Below are positions 1 through 6,229 of a stretch of DNA of 6,623 nt, one piece after another. The notes under the pieces are model-generated. The model was given only the letters and a program-made list of their open reading frames with translations. It made no database searches and was not told where the DNA came from. This stretch comes from Pseudomonadota bacterium (GTDB taxonomy: Bacteria > Pseudomonadota > Gammaproteobacteria > Burkholderiales > SCOH01). The stretch spans positions 1 to 6,623 of the forward strand of contig JAUPTR010000299.1 of the NCBI GenBank assembly GCA_030917985.1, given 5' to 3'. How positions within the stretch are numbered: position 1 is the first letter of the stretch; every line of letters starts with the position of its first letter. A program made the position numbers and the translations under genes.

Positions 1-678
1 CTCCGATTCCGGGTGGTTGATGTTGGCTGGGATAATTGCGCGGCCACGGGCTACTTCGTCACGCACGAACGCCGGGGTGATTTCACCGGGAATTGCTGCG
101 CCAAAACTCTGGCCGGGGTGCTGACGCGTCAGCAGATTGACCATCTTTTCACCCATCGGGCCGGTGGCGCGCAGGCTGTCGATGTATTGCTGGCGACGCA
201 GGTTTTCGCGGATGGCGATGTATTCCATTTCCGGGGTGATGATGCCCTGCCTGGCGTAGTGCATCTGCGTTACATTTTTGCCGGCTGCGGCGCGGCGCGG
301 CTTGCGTGTCAGTTCAAAGCGCAGCGGGTCGAGCGATTGGTCGCTTTCGCGCTGGCGGCCGTATTCCGACGACAGATGCGCCAGCAATTCGGTGTCGTTG
401 CGCTCTTCGATCCATTTTGCCCGCAGCGGGTTGAGGCCTTTGCGCACGTCGATTTTGGCGGCCGGGTCGGTATACGGGCCGGATGTGTCGTAAACATAAA
501 TCGGCGGGTTTTTTTCGCCACCGAATGCAGTCGGGGTATCGCTTTGCGCAATTTCGCGCATTGGCACCTGAATATCCGCACGACTGCCTTCGACATAAAT
601 CTTGCGCGAATTGGGGAAAGGCTGCACCGCTGCCTCATCAACATGGGCATTCTGGGCAATGAATTGGGGGGCGTTCAT
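1..678 (-). CDS. thiC: Phosphomethylpyrimidine synthase ThiC, N-terminal part (3' end beyond window)
   Basis: ThiC is the cytosolic radical-SAM 4Fe-4S enzyme that rearranges aminoimidazole ribotide into hydroxymethylpyrimidine phosphate for thiamine synthesis. The 226 residues visible match the start of the family: the ThiC-associated N-terminal domain (roughly residues 20-100, with NSRKIYVEGS at 23-32 and DTSGPYTDP at 64-72), then the entry to the barrel with NVTQMHYARQGIITPEMEY at 135-153 and NINHPESE at 219-226, the last being directly at the window edge. The full protein is normally about 600-650 residues, so about two thirds, including the C-terminal CxxC-type cluster motif, lies outside. 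The ATG at 678 is chosen because family similarity begins here and a GGAGAA Shine-Dalgarno lies 9 bases upstream. Expression is expected to be shut down by thiamine pyrophosphate through the riboswitch just upstream. The reading frame is intact throughout. Confidence 0.96.
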   Translation of the reverse strand, partial: MNAPQFIAQNAHVDEAAVQPFPNSRKIYVEGSRADIQVPMREIAQSDTPTAFGGEKNPPIYVYDTSGPYTDPAAKIDVRKGLNPLRAKWIEERNDTELLAHLSSEYGRQRESDQSLDPLRFELTRKPRRAAAGKNVTQMHYARQGIITPEMEYIAIRENLRRQQYIDSLRATGPMGEKMVNLLTRQHPGQSFGAAIPGEITPAFVRDEVARGRAIIPANINHPESE

Positions 679-686
679 GGGGTGGT

Positions 687-713
687 GTTCTCCAGTAGAT
701 TTTGAGGGAGAAC
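687..713 (-). promoter_or_regulatory. Shine-Dalgarno sequestering hairpin of thiC (riboswitch expression platform)
   Basis: Read on the minus strand, GTTCTCC (713-707) and GGAGAAC (693-687) are perfect inverted repeats separated by 13 bases. The 3' arm contains the GGAG Shine-Dalgarno of thiC, whose ATG starts at 678. The stem lies directly after the TPP aptamer, and no run of U follows it. This fits translational rather than transcriptional control: when TPP binds, the hairpin would hide the ribosome site. The inverted repeat is seen in the sequence; its switching role is inferred from how proteobacterial thiC/thiM riboswitches usually work. Confidence 0.65.
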
Positions 714-731
714 GACCGCGAGCTGCGGTTG

Positions 732-819
732 CGCTTCCCTACGCCGGGGTTAACCGGATCAGGTTCGAAGGGTATCTCTCACCGGCCAATCTTGATTCAG
801 ATCAGCAGGACCCCTAGCG
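732..819 (-). promoter_or_regulatory. TPP riboswitch (THI box) upstream of thiC
   Basis: The minus strand carries the THI-box landmarks in the right order. Short P1 arms CGCT (819-816) and AGCG (735-732) enclose the aptamer. GGGGT (814-810) pairs as P2 with ACCC (773-770). The conserved TGAGA before ACCC, the ACCTGATCCGGTTAA segment and the GCGTAGGGA segment just before P1 closes are the parts that bind the pyrimidine and the pyrophosphate-magnesium complex in this family. Between the P2 arms, CTGATCT and AGATTGG can form a P3-type stem using G-U pairs. The element lies about 55 bases upstream of the thiC start codon, as expected for feedback control by thiamine pyrophosphate. Confidence 0.95.
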
Positions 820-849
820 GCTGACGGGCGGCGGCCCGGTAATGCTGTG

Positions 850-878
850 AAGCTAAATGAAATATGGGATAATTGCAA
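850..878 (-). promoter_or_regulatory. Candidate sigma70-type promoter of thiC (weak match)
   Basis: On the minus strand a TTGCAA hexamer (878-873) is followed after exactly 17 bases by TAGCTT (855-850). Transcription would start near 843, shortly before the TPP aptamer. The -10 box is poor, with three of six consensus bases. A small GC hairpin (CGGGC/GCCCG, 838-825) would then lie in the leader ahead of the aptamer. Position and spacing are right, but the match is weak, so this is only a candidate. I see no convincing promoter for the divergent plus-strand gene in the remaining bases up to 928. Confidence 0.25.
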
Positions 879-928
879 GTTGCCGAAAAACCGCACACTT
901 TGCAGTGTTATTGGGAGTCAAAACCATC

Positions 929-1582
929 ATGAATCTGGAACAAGCGCGCTTCAACATGGTTGAACAACAAATCCGGCCATGGGATGTGCTGGACCTGGAT
1001 ATTCTGGAACTGCTGTCGACGCTGAAGCGCGAGGATTTTGTTCCGGAGAACACCAAAAATCTGGCCTTTGTGGATATGGAACTGCCGCTCGGCAATGGCC
1101 AGAAAATGTGGCAGCCCAAGCTGGAAGCGCGTGTGGTGCAGGATCTGACTATCACGCCTACCGATGCAGTGCTGGAAATCGGCACCGGCTCCGGTTACCT
1201 GACTGCACTGCTGGCCAAACGCTGCCACTATGTACACAGTGTTGAAATCGACGCCGATCTGTCGGCTCAGGCAGCAGCCAAGTTGAAAGCCGCCGGCTTC
1301 AGCAACGTGAAGCTGGAAGTGGGCGATGCCGCCAAGGGCTGGAACACCGACAAACAATACGATGTGATCGTGCTCACCGGCTCGGTGCCGGTATTGCCGG
1401 AAGTGTTCAAACAGCAACTGAAGGTCGGCGGGCGCCTGTTTGCCGTGATTGGCGATGTGCCGGTCATGCGTGGCACATTGATCACCCGCGAAGGCGAAAG
1501 CGCATTCAGCAGCGTGGTGCTGTTTGAAACCGTGATTGCACCGCTGCTCAACGCCGAACAGCCGCAACGCTTCAAACTCTGA
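929..1582 (+). CDS. Divergent protein-L-isoaspartate O-methyltransferase (PCMT) family protein
   Basis: This 217-residue protein is a class I SAM-dependent methyltransferase of the PCMT family, which methylates isoaspartyl residues to start repair of aged proteins. Visible marks are the N-terminal QARFNMVEQQIRPWDVLD helix (5-22), the family segment REDFVPE (34-40), LPLGNGQ (52-58), EAR (66-68) and the SAM-binding motif I VLEIGTGSGYLTALL (81-95), followed by the acidic VEID strand end. Length is close to the usual 205-220. The ATG at 929 is preferred over an in-frame ATG at 857 because family similarity starts at MNLEQARFNM and a GGGAG site lies at 913-917. Odd point: typical enzymes have a T-I-S-x-P segment with a catalytic serine, whereas here the same place reads K-M-W-Q-P (59-63). 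True isoaspartate repair is therefore uncertain, and it may be a paralogue with another acceptor. It is followed by the rhodanese gene with a one-base overlap, implying translational coupling. Confidence 0.87.
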   Translation: MNLEQARFNMVEQQIRPWDVLDLDILELLSTLKREDFVPENTKNLAFVDMELPLGNGQKMWQPKLEARVVQDLTITPTDAVLEIGTGSGYLTALLAKRCHYVHSVEIDADLSAQAAAKLKAAGFSNVKLEVGDAAKGWNTDKQYDVIVLTGSVPVLPEVFKQQLKVGGRLFAVIGDVPVMRGTLITREGESAFSSVVLFETVIAPLLNAEQPQRFKL

Positions 1583-1905
1583 TGCAGCAGTTATCGGTAC
1601 AGCAACTGGACGAATGGCTGCGTGATGACTCGCGCAGCCGGCCTGTGTTGCTGGATGTGCGCGAGCATGTTGAATTCGGTATTTGCCATCTGCCGGGCTC
1701 GCAGCACATACCGATGCATGAGATCACCCAGCGCACCAATGAGCTGGATGACGATGTGCCGCTGGTGGTGATCTGCCATCACGGCATGCGCAGCATGCAG
1801 GTGGCGATGTATCTGCAGCGGCTGGGATTTGAACAACTCTACAATCTGCATGGCGGCATTGATGCCTGGGCGCAGGAAATCGACGCGTCAATGGCCCGCT
1901 ACTGA
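1582..1905 (+). CDS. Single-domain rhodanese-like sulfurtransferase
   Basis: The 107-residue product is one rhodanese domain with no signal peptide, so it should act in the cytoplasm, passing sulfane sulfur through a cysteine persulfide. Evidence: the LLDVREHVEFGICHLPGSQHIP segment that opens the fold (its DVRE at 25-28), the active-site loop CHHGMRS with the catalytic Cys65, and the terminal GFEQLYNLHGGIDAW segment, which is typical of GlpE/PspE-like proteins. Its ATG shares one base with the TGA of the preceding methyltransferase gene (TGATG) and no clear Shine-Dalgarno precedes it, so translation is probably coupled. A second cysteine (Cys35) occurs in the fold but has no assigned role. 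The natural sulfur acceptor cannot be read from the sequence. The 3' end overlaps the convergent diguanylate cyclase gene by 18 bases, so no separate intergenic terminator exists. A hairpin GGCAAGC/GTTTGCC at 1919-1940 follows the stop but has no T tract. Confidence 0.9.
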   Translation: MQQLSVQQLDEWLRDDSRSRPVLLDVREHVEFGICHLPGSQHIPMHEITQRTNELDDDVPLVVICHHGMRSMQVAMYLQRLGFEQLYNLHGGIDAWAQEIDASMARY

Positions 1906-3741
1906 GGCAGCCGTTTCCGGCAAGCCGGCCGGCGTTTGCCCCGGTTCAGCGGTCTGCACCTGATTACGACCATTGTGTTTGGCCTTGTACAAGGCGGCAT
2001 CGGCTGCTGAAATCAAATCGCTGGGATTCAGCGTCTCATCCGGTTTTGCCGTACACAGGCCGATGCTGGTAGTCAGATTGATACGCCAGCCTTCATAGAC
2101 AATCGCCAGCGCCGCCACTTCCTGACGAATACTCTCGGCTATATGCAGCGCACCCGCTTCATCGGTCAGCGGCAAAATCACCACAAACTCCTCGCCACCA
2201 TAACGCGCCACGATGTCACATGGCCGCTTCAGCGCCGTCTTGATCGCCAACGACACTGATTTCAGGCACATATCGCCAGCCAGGTGGCCATAGGTGTCGT
2301 TGATTTTCTTGAAAAAATCCAGATCAATCAGCATCACCGTGATGAAATAACCACCACGCTGCGCACGCTCCCATTCCTTGCGCAGTTTCTGATCGAAATA
2401 ACGACGGTTACGCACACCGGTCAAGCCATCGGTAAAGTTGAGCGAGCGCAGTTTGGAATTGGCATCAGAGAGTTTCTTCAACGCCTCATCCAGCTCGGCG
2501 GTACGCTGCGACACCCGCTGCTCCAGCTGGCCCTTTGCCTCTTCCTGAATCCGTGTGTAATCCAGCTGCAGGATTTTCATGCGGTGTGCAAGTGCAAACG
2601 ACAGCAATAACACTTCCAGTGCCGAGCCAATCTGCAGGCTATATTCAGTGATGAACATCGACGGCAGCAGGTTGAAGGTTTTCAGCGAATACAACATGAT
2701 GCCTATCAGCAGTGCGCTCCAGGCCAGCAGAAAATACCTCGCCTGACGCAATTGCCCGCGCCAGACCACCAAGCCACTGAAAAACGCATACACCGCGGTT
2801 GCCAGCGCCGCCATCGTTGCAAGCTGGATCATGAGCGGATAGGGCAGCCACAGCGATCCAACGATGACAAACAGGAAGACACCCCACAACAGCTTGCCGA
2901 TGGAATCCAGCAATGGCGCCTGGGTTTTGAGATGCAAAAAGGAGCGGGCAAAAGTGACGGCCCCGAGGAAGGCTACGCCAATAAAAAACGGCGTGGCAGT
3001 ATTGCCCCAGGCCGGATGTTGCGGCCACAGATATTGCAGCGTCAGGCCATTCAGCGAGAGCTGGAACATCGCGTATCCGGCCAGATAATGTACATAATGC
3101 AAATAGTTGATATCGCGAATCGCGCTGTAAATCAGCAGGTTATATGCCAGCATGGCAAGCAGCACGCCATAATAAAGCCCCAGCAAATACAGCTCCGCCT
3201 GATCCCGCTCCAGAAAGTGTTCTGGCGTCAGCAATTGCAGCGGCAATTGCAGCGAGCTTTCGGTTTTAACCCGCAAATACACATCGAGTTGGTCGTACGC
3301 GGCCAGATCAAGCTTGAAACCCAGATGACGATGCTTGAATTCACGCTGGTTGAAGGGCAGCAAATCACCGTTGACCTTGTGACCGACAACGACACCTTTG
3401 CGGACCAGATAGGCATCCACCCGATCCAGCATCGGATAACGCGCCTCGAGTATCCACGCCTCAGGCGTGGACGCTGGATTGCTCAGCGACAGCTTGAACC
3501 AGTAGCTTGATTGGGTGAAACCAAAGTTGGGGACATCGCGGTGGTTGGGGCGGAACTTGTTTTGCCAGTAAGGAGAGACCACATCGCGTATGGCCAGCTT
3601 TGAATTTACGTCTTCCAGGTATTGCAGGCGGCTGCCAACCATGTATTGGCCAACACGAGGATCAGCAGACAGGATATCGGCACAGGCAGGCGTCCAGATG
3701 CCCGGCAAAACAAGCACGAGCAAAAGCCTGAGCCAGAACAT
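1888..3741 (-). CDS. Membrane-bound diguanylate cyclase with 7TMR-DISM sensor (DISMED2-7TM-GGDEF)
   Basis: This protein probably makes c-di-GMP from two GTP at the inner membrane in response to a periplasmic signal. With the ATG at 3741 it has 617 residues: a signal peptide (1-21, cleavage likely after PACA), a periplasmic DISMED2-type beta domain (about 22-175, with SSYWFKLSLSNP and an aromatic WILEARYPMLDRVDAY stretch), seven membrane helices (about 183-385), a coiled coil (about 393-433) and a GGDEF domain (about 435-595). LIDLDFFKKINDTYGH is the metal/GTP-binding part, GGEEF is at 515-519, and the RxxD inhibitory site (RPCD, 506-509) sits exactly five residues before it, so both activity and product feedback look intact. 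Start choice: the frame is open to a TTG at 3876 that overlaps the kinase stop, but the signal peptide begins at 3741. Neither has a good Shine-Dalgarno, and a GTG at 3783 is a third option. It is the last gene of the operon and no EAL domain is present. Confidence 0.92.
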   Translation of the reverse strand: MFWLRLLLVLVLPGIWTPACADILSADPRVGQYMVGSRLQYLEDVNSKLAIRDVVSPYWQNKFRPNHRDVPNFGFTQSSYWFKLSLSNPASTPEAWILEARYPMLDRVDAYLVRKGVVVGHKVNGDLLPFNQREFKHRHLGFKLDLAAYDQLDVYLRVKTESSLQLPLQLLTPEHFLERDQAELYLLGLYYGVLLAMLAYNLLIYSAIRDINYLHYVHYLAGYAMFQLSLNGLTLQYLWPQHPAWGNTATPFFIGVAFLGAVTFARSFLHLKTQAPLLDSIGKLLWGVFLFVIVGSLWLPYPLMIQLATMAALATAVYAFFSGLVVWRGQLRQARYFLLAWSALLIGIMLYSLKTFNLLPSMFITEYSLQIGSALEVLLLSFALAHRMKILQLDYTRIQEEAKGQLEQRVSQRTAELDEALKKLSDANSKLRSLNFTDGLTGVRNRRYFDQKLRKEWERAQRGGYFITVMLIDLDFFKKINDTYGHLAGDMCLKSVSLAIKTALKRPCDIVARYGGEEFVVILPLTDEAGALHIAESIRQEVAALAIVYEGWRINLTTSIGLCTAKPDETLNPSDLISAADAALYKAKHNGRNQVQTAEPGQTPAGLPETAASVAGH

Positions 3742-3872
3742 GCTCTGCAAGGTGCCAACAATGTGTTCCGGCAAATACTTCACGAATCCATCCGCAATAA
3801 GGGGTTCCCTTAATATAGCAGCTTCAGAAATCGCACCGGGCGTTAACAGCGCCGCAGACAACAGAGAACCTT
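3742..3872 (-). other. Spacer between kinase stop and preferred cyclase start; weak promoter-like elements
   Basis: If the cyclase starts at 3741, these 131 bases are non-coding. If it starts at the TTG at 3876, they encode a 45-residue extension ahead of the signal peptide. On the minus strand there is a TATATT box (3817-3812) without a matching -35 element at 17 bases, and just after it an imperfect palindrome AAGGG-AAC-CCCTT (3811-3799). These might be an internal promoter and operator giving the cyclase separate control, but support is thin. No terminator is seen here. Confidence 0.3.
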
Positions 3873-5330
3873 TCAATCGCCGTCTGGCAGCGTGAAATAG
3901 AATGTCGCACCCTGGCCAGGTAACGCTTCGGCCCAGATACGCCCGCTGTGACGAGTGATGATCAGATAGGCCGTGGCCAGGCCAATACCACTGCCTTCAA
4001 CATGATCGGCATTTTCCAGACGTCCAAAAATGGTAAACAACATGTCGCTATGACGAGGGTCGAAACCAATGCCGTTGTCGCGGACAAAATAGCCCTTGTC
4101 ATCACGCCCGATTTCGATGCGCGCCAACGCATCGTCACGGCTGAACTTGATCGCGTTGGAAATCAGGTTGCTGAGCACGATGGTCAACAGATCGGGGCTG
4201 CAATAGGCAGGAATATCGTCAGTGATGACAAATTCAATCTGTCTTTCGGGAAGAGCCGTTGGCAAGGTATCAGACAGATATCGCGCAATCGGCGCCAGAT
4301 TGACATGTTTTTTCTCCAGCGTTGTCAACTCCAGCCGCGACATGGCACGTAGCGCACCCATCATGTTGTTGATACGACCGATTTCTGTCTTGATCCGATC
4401 CAGATAGTGGCGTATTTCACCCACATTCGAAGCCTTGATCTCTATCAGCCCGGCGGCACCGCTGATGACACTCATCGGCCCGCGCAGTTCATGCACCGCA
4501 CGTTCATTAAACAGCTCCAGCGAAGCCGCAAGGGCAGCCAATGCCGTCGTACGGTCTCTTACCTTGTTTTCCAGCCCGGAACGCACATCCTCGAGTTGCG
4601 CCATCATCGCGTTGAAATCATCCGACATCTGGCGAATATCGCGCGAGCCCGACAAACGCGCGCGGATATTGGTCTGGCCGTTATGCGCCTGCACCATCAC
4701 GGCCGACAATTTGCTCAGCGGATCAGTCAGCTTTTTGATAATCAGAATGGCCAACAGAAAAACCGGCAAGCCAACCATGGCGGCAGCAAAGATACTGGCA
4801 ATAAAAATATCGGCTCGGGTTTTCTTCAGCCCGGCCTTGCTTTGGGCAATGCGCACAGATCCAAGCCATCTTGGTTGTGATGAAGCATTCTCAAAAGGGG
4901 TATCGGCAGCCTGGATATAGACGTTACATGCAAATATCCAGTAATCCGCTGTTTCCTGCTCAAGATAAGCGCCCACGGCGCCGTTGCGAGAAGTAAACGA
5001 TGGCAGGCGCACTCCGTTGCGTGATCTGGCAATCAGCTTTCGCTTGTCTTCGCTGTATAGCTCCGCCACCAGGGTGCCTTCAAATGCAAACGCTGATTGC
5101 ATCACCCGTTCTGTATCCTGCCTTGATTCATAGATCAGGGCGAGGCTGCTTTCCTGCGCCAGTTGCTGGGCGTTGGCCATGCCTTGCTGCATTAAGGCAT
5201 CACCAAACCGCTTGCCACCTATATGCGCACTCAGCACAGATGCTGCGATAACCAGAAATGACACCCCGGACACAATCACCAGTGTCAACTGCTGCCGGAA
5301 AGTGGCTTCGCGCCAGAAAGAAATATTCAT
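3873..5330 (-). CDS. Sensor histidine kinase (CHASE8-like periplasmic domain, HAMP, HisKA, HATPase_c)
   Basis: This 485-residue inner-membrane kinase should autophosphorylate and pass phosphate to a response regulator, most simply the one encoded at the start of the same operon. In order: helix TM1 (about 15-36); a periplasmic domain (about 37-170) with the QGMANAQQLAQESSLALIY pattern typical of CHASE8; TM2 (about 176-198); HAMP (about 199-252); a coiled coil; and the HisKA H-box around His280 (VHELRGPMSVI). The ATPase domain follows, with the N box (LSNLISNAIKFS, 386-397), G1 (DNGIGFD, 418-424), the F box (LFTIFGRL) and G2 (GSGIGLA, 446-452). All catalytic boxes are intact. Odd point: the residue four after the histidine is Gly284 instead of the usual Thr/Asn needed for phosphatase activity. 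There is no receiver domain. The ATG overlaps the stop of the solute-binding protein gene (ATGA) with a weak AAGG upstream, implying coupled translation; its TGA is followed by the cyclase gene. The CHASE8 assignment is by pattern only. Confidence 0.93.
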   Translation of the reverse strand: MNISFWREATFRQQLTLVIVSGVSFLVIAASVLSAHIGGKRFGDALMQQGMANAQQLAQESSLALIYESRQDTERVMQSAFAFEGTLVAELYSEDKRKLIARSRNGVRLPSFTSRNGAVGAYLEQETADYWIFACNVYIQAADTPFENASSQPRWLGSVRIAQSKAGLKKTRADIFIASIFAAAMVGLPVFLLAILIIKKLTDPLSKLSAVMVQAHNGQTNIRARLSGSRDIRQMSDDFNAMMAQLEDVRSGLENKVRDRTTALAALAASLELFNERAVHELRGPMSVISGAAGLIEIKASNVGEIRHYLDRIKTEIGRINNMMGALRAMSRLELTTLEKKHVNLAPIARYLSDTLPTALPERQIEFVITDDIPAYCSPDLLTIVLSNLISNAIKFSRDDALARIEIGRDDKGYFVRDNGIGFDPRHSDMLFTIFGRLENADHVEGSGIGLATAYLIITRHSGRIWAEALPGQGATFYFTLPDGD

Positions 5331-6229
5331 GGCCTTGGCGTTACCACTTCAAAGGTGGCCAAATCGGCAGCCGACACTCTCAGATGCTGGGCTGCACGGG
5401 TATTGACGATATAACGGAATTGCCTGAGGGTAATCAGCTCATTGCGCTGACCGGGGCGCAAGGCAGCGTCAGCAACGGCATAACCATAATTGGAGAAATG
5501 CGGAATCACACTGAACAACGCTCCACGCCGTACATGTTCCACTGCACTGGAAAACACCAGTACATCCCGGCGCCATGCTTCGGTCAACACCAGAGGTACC
5601 ACTGCCGAGCTTTCGCCGCTGATGTTGTCGGGCAGCATCCAGACCGAATCGGTGGCTGGGTCAGCATTGGCAAAAAACTTTTTGTAGGCTTCAACTGCCG
5701 CCTTGCTGTCGTCCACTTCCACTGCATGCAGTTCGAGATTACGAGCCGCCGCTGCAGCTCGTGCCAAGGGAAGCTGCCAGCCATTCTGATTGGCGCTGTA
5801 AACTGCAAATATTCGCTTGCTGCCTGGGTTGAGCAATTTCAAGCGTGAGAACAACACCCCTGGATCAGGTAACAAACCAAAAGTGGCTGCCGGGCACTCA
5901 CGATCCGGGTAGACCAGCGCAGCACACGTCACACTTGCCCTGCCAGCTGCCAGCATGGCCTCTGTTTTACCGGCACGGCCAAGCGCAATGATATGGGTGG
6001 GGGAATACTGACGCAGCAATTCAACCCCGCTGCCGGGTGCACCTACTACCACCACCCGGTGGGCAGGAATACGTTTGGCGATACCGTTGAGTATTTCCTC
6101 AAAACTATCCCTATATGGCGCGCTGACCTCGGGATATACCACCACCACGACAGGAATTTCTGCAGCACTGACCGGATAGAAAAAGCAGGCTAATGCGATA
6201 ATGGCTAGCTTGAGATGGCTAAATTTCAT
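5327..6229 (-). CDS. Periplasmic solute-binding protein of the ABC_sub_bind type, probably a sensory partner
   Basis: This is a 300-residue exported protein with a signal peptide (1-22 or 23, hydrophobic LAIIALACFFYPV, cleavage near VSAA-E). The body resembles the ABC_sub_bind (TrpX/YxeM-like) fold. An N-terminal Rossmann-like lobe has repeated valine strands and a GAPGSGVELL turn. Then come TFGLLPDPG, SKRIFAVYSANQNGW, the VWMLPDNIS segment (196-204), LVFSSAVEHVRRGALFSVIPHFSNYGYAVAD (about 224-254) and the closing VNTRAAQHLRVSAADL pattern (275-290). In the family this fold binds small ligands for ABC uptake, but no permease or ATPase gene is in view. The gene overlaps the regulator gene by 11 bases and the kinase gene by 4, so a role in presenting a ligand to the kinase is more likely; this is inference and the ligand is unknown. 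The ATG at 6229 is chosen because the signal peptide begins there; an upstream in-frame ATG at 6334 would add 35 residues lying over regulator coding sequence. Cys102 and Cys112 could form a disulfide. Confidence 0.83.
   Translation of the reverse strand: MKFSHLKLAIIALACFFYPVSAAEIPVVVVVYPEVSAPYRDSFEEILNGIAKRIPAHRVVVVGAPGSGVELLRQYSPTHIIALGRAGKTEAMLAAGRASVTCAALVYPDRECPAATFGLLPDPGVLFSRLKLLNPGSKRIFAVYSANQNGWQLPLARAAAAARNLELHAVEVDDSKAAVEAYKKFFANADPATDSVWMLPDNISGESSAVVPLVLTEAWRRDVLVFSSAVEHVRRGALFSVIPHFSNYGYAVADAALRPGQRNELITLRQFRYIVNTRAAQHLRVSAADLATFEVVTPRP

Noticed and set aside
13..705. Long plus-strand open frame of 230 codons
   Set aside because: It lies opposite thiC, whose protein sequence is clearly recognisable on the minus strand; the plus-strand translation resembles no family and runs past the thiC start as a shadow.
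857..928. 24-codon N-terminal extension of the methyltransferase
   Set aside because: The extension has no family similarity and no Shine-Dalgarno, and it lies over the probable thiC promoter region; the ATG at 929 has a GGGAG site and starts the conserved segment.
1924..1933. Self-complementary GCCGGCCGGC as a repeat or recognition site
   Set aside because: It lies inside the low-complexity Pro/Gly/Ala-rich C-terminal tail of the cyclase and I noticed no other copy in the window; it is probably a codon-composition effect.
1919..1940. GGCAAGC/GTTTGCC hairpin as intrinsic terminator of the rhodanese gene
   Set aside because: The stem includes a G-U pair, a GC-rich loop and no following T run; it also codes for the cyclase C-terminus. 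It is not convincing as an intrinsic terminator.
2752..3510. Plus-strand open frame of 252 codons
   Set aside because: It is antisense to the DISM/7TM part of the cyclase. The glutamine/arginine-rich translation is what a reverse-strand reading of hydrophobic codons gives, and no family is recognisable.
6185..6229. Lipoprotein signal (Cys15) in the solute-binding protein
   Set aside because: The residues before Cys15 (A-L-A) do not fit a good lipobox, and a normal signal peptidase I site (VSAA) follows at the right distance, so a soluble periplasmic form is preferred.
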